Positions 13,534 through 15,355 of a DNA stretch of 15,355 bases are shown here, piece after piece. Both the position numbers and the translations under genes were made by a program. The notes beneath the pieces were generated by a model that had not been told where the DNA came from, searched no databases, and saw only the letters and a list, made by a program, of their open reading frames with translations. How positions within the stretch are numbered: the first letter of the stretch is position 1; each line of letters starts with the position of its first letter. The stretch comes from Coxiellaceae bacterium (lineage in GTDB: Bacteria; Pseudomonadota; Gammaproteobacteria; GCA-013414725): assembly GCA_013414725.1 (NCBI GenBank), contig CP058706.1, positions 1,742,771 to 1,758,125 of the forward strand. Direction: 5' to 3'.

Positions 13534-13950
13534 TTATTGTTTTGATTGAGCTTTGTAAGCTCGGCTTTTTTCAGTCATGCTCTCTAGAAAAGCAAGCAAT
13601 GGTCCAACTGTTTGTTGGTAATCAATATGGGCTTTTTCTGATGCGAACCGGTCCATCAGTTTTTCTGCTTTTGCCAGAAAATTTAGCAAATCTTCAATGA
13701 CATATTTCTCGAGTTCGTTTAATTGGGCAATATTAAAAGAGATCTCTTTATTTTGATGATGTAAAACAATAGCAATATTATCAATGAGCAATAGTTTGTT
13801 TTCTACGATTGATTCGAGATCAGCGTGTATTTCTTTAGATTGCAGTGCTATTACTAGGCTCGATAATTTAGGGGTGGTGGCCAATGAATTTTCTAAGTAG
13901 ATTGTATCAAGTTGGATAGGGCTATTTTGTAAGGCTTGTTCCTGTTCCAT
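13534..13950 (-). CDS. Gene B fragment: central helical region (138 aa)
   Basis: This strongly helical sequence (QLNELEKYVIEDLLNFLAKA, then LLAFLESMTEK) could form a short coiled coil. ATG 13950 is preceded in frame by HLSHSVLDETD after a base is restored near 14008-14012. A surplus A at 13566-13571 diverts the end; without it the sequence reads TEKAELTKLNQNNKKLSIPL. Confidence 0.55.
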   Translation of the reverse strand: MEQEQALQNSPIQLDTIYLENSLATTPKLSSLVIALQSKEIHADLESIVENKLLLIDNIAIVLHHQNKEISFNIAQLNELEKYVIEDLLNFLAKAEKLMDRFASEKAHIDYQQTVGPLLAFLESMTEKSRAYKAQSKQ

Positions 13951-13957
13951 GTCAGTT

Positions 13958-14365
13958 TCATCTAAGACGGAATGCGATAAATGTAAGTGTTGTATCTTTG
14001 CTTGAGAGGTGGATGAACCAATGGTTTTTGTATCTCTTCTTCAGTAACCAACGAATTGTAAAATACGATGTGGTTATGTGTTTTGAAGAGTGAAATTTTT
14101 GCGTCAATTCTGCTTGATGAGATGGTTTATTGTGACGAAAATTCTCAATGAATAATGTATCTTCAGTTTCATACATTTTCATGGCTTCATAATGAATCAA
14201 GAAGTCACTAAAATTGATTTTTATCACTTTTGCCATTTTGAGAAGTTTCTTGGGTTGGTTCTTTTTGGGTTTATTGGCGTTTAATTGCAATTGGATATTT
14301 TCATAATTAGTAGCTTCGGTATATTCTGTTGGCAAGGGCAGTTTAAGATTATGCAATGTTGCCAA
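13958..14365 (-). CDS. Gene B fragment: basic middle region (135 aa)
   Basis: Contains a Lys-rich stretch (ANKPKKNQPKKLLKMAKVIK) and then INFSDFLIHYEAMKMYETED. From 14096-14100 onward the ORF is out of frame; the restored reading is KISLFKTHNHIVFYNSLVTE. Upstream, one A added at 14443-14447 links it to the preceding piece as QKTLLRWSENYPWSHNYHQE. The start codon is therefore internal. Confidence 0.5.
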   Translation of the reverse strand: MATLHNLKLPLPTEYTEATNYENIQLQLNANKPKKNQPKKLLKMAKVIKINFSDFLIHYEAMKMYETEDTLFIENFRHNKPSHQAELTQKFHSSKHITTSYFTIRWLLKKRYKNHWFIHLSSKDTTLTFIAFRLR

Positions 14366-14477
14366 TGTGGCTGAATGTTTGTTTTTGACCTCTTGATGGT
14401 AGTTATGTGACCATGGATAATTTTCTGACCATCGAAGCAGTGTTTTTGCAAACTGCCCCAGCGTTTTTTATGGTTTA

Positions 14478-14684
14478 CTAATTGCTCTTTAATGGTGGTT
14501 TGTTGGAGATAATCGGGAAATTTTTGTAACATCTTTTAATATCGTCCAGTAGCTGCATAGCCTCTTTTGTGGCTTGAATTGCACGGGCCTTATCATCTAG
14601 TCCTAGCATAAGTTCATCAGAATTAGTATAGCTGGGTGGTAGTGTCACTTTAATAAGAGAAGGATGTTGCAGAATTTTGGGCAT
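14478..14684 (-). CDS. Gene B fragment: end of the LRR-like N-terminus (68 aa)
   Basis: Reads MPKILQHPSLIKVTLPPSYT and then a helical AIQATKEAMQLLDDIKRCYK. The ATG overlaps the previous stop by one base (TAATG), which could be taken for translational coupling. A single extra A at 14687-14691 instead gives NEKIMPKILQHPSL, which completes the repeat in gene D style (LLDAIASHPNL). A base added at 14518-14520 continues it as NFPDYLQQTTIKEQLVNHKK. Confidence 0.5.
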   Translation of the reverse strand: MPKILQHPSLIKVTLPPSYTNSDELMLGLDDKARAIQATKEAMQLLDDIKRCYKNFPIISNKPPLKSN

Positions 14685-14866
14685 TATTTTTCGTTGAATT
14701 GGTTTTCTGGTATGACAAGATTGCTCAAATTAATTGAAACTAGGTTATGATTATTTTCGGCATAGACAAAAATGTCTTTTAACGCTCCATAATCAATGCT
14801 CTCTGTTGATAGGTCGACACTTTCATTGGTTTTCAATTGTGTAACAATATCGTTTGATAGTAGCAT
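14684..14866 (-). CDS. Gene B fragment: N-terminus (60 aa)
   Basis: MLLSNDIVTQLKTNESVDLS, then NHNLVSINLSNLVIPEN, an LRR-like strand/turn matching gene D NIVSIHLLNSS. There is no signal peptide. The stop at 14686-14684 is a probable frameshift in an A5 run. Confidence 0.5.
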   Translation of the reverse strand: MLLSNDIVTQLKTNESVDLSTESIDYGALKDIFVYAENNHNLVSINLSNLVIPENQFNEK

Positions 14867-15060
14867 TATATGTCTCGGGTTGATTTCTTAAAAATGATCT
14901 TACTTTTTCAAGCTTAACATAATCTTAGATGCAGTCATCAGAGTCATAATAGTCTTTTAAGGGGCAAAATTAAATTTTCCACTTTATTGTGAATCATGAA
15001 GCGATACTGGCAATTGTCATATAACAGCAAGGGGCTTTCAGGTGTAATTGTCTTATATTA

Positions 15061-15069
15061 TGATACAAT
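15061..15069 (+). promoter_or_regulatory. Extended -10 promoter element of glyA
   Basis: TGATACAAT: TG at 15061-15062, one base, then TACAAT (five of six bases of TATAAT). There is no good -35 at 16-18 nt, which fits an extended -10 promoter. Transcription would begin near 15076 and give a leader of about 30 nt. Confidence 0.45.
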
Positions 15070-15094
15070 CCCCCAGTGGCCAAAAATACAGTAT

Positions 15095-15101
15095 AAAGGA
15101 G
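15095..15101 (+). promoter_or_regulatory. Ribosome-binding site of glyA
   Basis: AAAGGAG, 6 nt before ATG 15108. It supports that start over the internal ATG at 15123. Confidence 0.8.
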
Positions 15102-15107
15102 CCGATT

Positions 15108-15355
15108 ATGTACCGAGATACCATGACGATTGCCGGTTTTGATGCCGAATTATGGGAAGCAATGCAAGATGAGGCACAGCGCCAAGAAGACCACATTGAG
15201 TTAATTGCGTCCGAAAATTACGCCAGCCCACGGGTATTAGAGGCCCAAGGCTCAGTTTTGACTAATAAATATGCAGAGGGCTATCCCCATAAGCGTTACT
15301 ATGGTGGCTGTGAATTTGTAGATATGGCAGAAGAATTAGCCATTGCCCGTGCTAA
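15108..15355 (+). CDS. glyA: Serine hydroxymethyltransferase, N-terminal part
   Basis: GlyA is a cytoplasmic PLP enzyme that interconverts serine plus tetrahydrofolate with glycine plus 5,10-methylenetetrahydrofolate, feeding one-carbon metabolism. The 82 visible codons begin [20 protein letters not shown] and contain [20 protein letters not shown] and [11 protein letters not shown], hallmarks of the family. Counting from this Met, S35, Y55, E57, Y64 and Y65 fall at the same numbers as the E. coli active-site residues, which supports the start at 15108. The PLP-binding lysine lies beyond the window. The frame is intact to the edge. It is transcribed away from gene B and probably unrelated to the accessory cluster. 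Confidence 0.97.
   Translation, partial: MYRDTMTIAGFDAELWEAMQDEAQRQEDHIELIASENYASPRVLEAQGSVLTNKYAEGYPHKRYYGGCEFVDMAEELAIARA

Larger units (their letters stand above)
12824..14866 (-). pseudogene. Gene B: unassigned LRR-like/helical protein of the B/C/D family, frameshifted as sequenced
   Basis: ATG 14866 is the first start after an in-frame TAA. Eight shifts (runs at 14687-14691, 14518-14520, 14443-14447, 14096-14100, 14008-14012, 13566-13571, 13444-13448 and 13023-13024; seven missing bases, one extra) restore about 682 codons to TAA 12826-12824. The N-terminus is LRR-like (YGALKDIFVYAENNHNLVSI, then ILQHPSLIKVTLP) and resembles gene D. The rest is helical, with a coiled-coil-like stretch around LNELEKYVIEDLLNFLAKAE. 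The C-terminus, IFDEIENADSLEVIATALNK, parallels genes C and D. No catalytic motif, signal peptide or membrane helix is visible. It is the first gene of the minus-strand cluster, divergent from glyA. Only a weak GAG precedes the ATG. Function unknown. Confidence 0.65.
14867..15107. promoter_or_regulatory. Divergent intergenic region between gene B (-) and glyA (+)
   Basis: This stretch of 241 nt, very AT-rich, should hold promoters for both directions. The glyA side has an extended -10. For gene B I see only weak candidates on the minus strand, for example ATGACA, 16 nt, CATGAT in the part between 15040 and 14990, and cannot choose one. No ORF, RNA gene, hairpin with T-run or obvious operator is visible. 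Confidence 0.45.

Noticed and set aside
14682..14686. TAATG overlap (also at 10525) and ATGA overlap at 8230-8233 as coupled starts
   Set aside because: At each site one base in an adjoining A/T run joins both sides into sensible sequence, and none has a Shine-Dalgarno sequence.
1..15355. CRISPR array, tRNA/rRNA genes, insertion sequences, toxin-antitoxin pair
   Set aside because: I saw no regularly spaced repeats, cloverleaf or rRNA sequence, transposase motifs or terminal inverted repeats, and no small two-gene toxin module.

Overview
The window is AT-rich gammaproteobacterial DNA. It is bounded by two housekeeping genes: the last 24 codons of what looks like radA at the left edge, and the first 82 codons of an intact glyA at the right edge. 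About 15 kb of accessory DNA lies between them. The GlyA sequence points to Gammaproteobacteria. The accessory genes carry leucine-rich repeats, ankyrin repeats, a transglutaminase-like core, AAA+ ATPase modules and an NLS-like basic patch. That mix is typical of host-associated or intracellular lineages such as Legionellales (Legionella, Coxiella and relatives), but no feature fixes the genus.

As sequenced, the accessory region is a patchwork of about 30 short ORFs that change frame every few hundred bases. Reading both strands and following sense from frame to frame, I rebuilt only five genes. Gene A (+, 88-7339) would encode about 2420 residues. Genes B (-, 14866-12824, about 682 aa), C (-, 12783-11369, about 472 aa), D (-, 11388-9208, about 728 aa) and E (-, 9126-7497, about 544 aa) form a co-directional cluster that converges on gene A. 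About 42 single-base shifts are needed in roughly 14.5 kb: about 37 missing bases and 5 extra ones. Nearly all fall in homopolymer runs, and none of the five genes needs an in-frame nonsense mutation to be repaired. This fits homopolymer miscalling in the assembly, or very recent inactivation, better than old decay. The five genes should therefore be judged from the reconstructions and not from the fragments.

Gene A has an N-terminal region, then leucine-rich repeats, a transglutaminase-like Cys-His-Asp core (about residues 1139-1187), an NLS-like basic insert (about 1350) and a C-terminal tandem of AAA+ modules: one degenerate, one canonical (Walker A about 1939) and one midasin/MoxR-like with unusual Walker motifs (about 2229-2330). 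B, C and D look like diverged tandem paralogues with LRR-like N-termini and a shared helical C-terminal half. E is an RI-type LRR / ankyrin / RI-type LRR sandwich with an acidic disordered tail. The B-C-D-E spacing (40 nt gap, 20 nt overlap, 81 nt gap) suggests an operon, and E also has a good promoter of its own. A working hypothesis is a locus of host-directed, effector-like proteins inserted between radA and glyA. I found no tRNA, rRNA, CRISPR array, transposase or recognisable attachment site.
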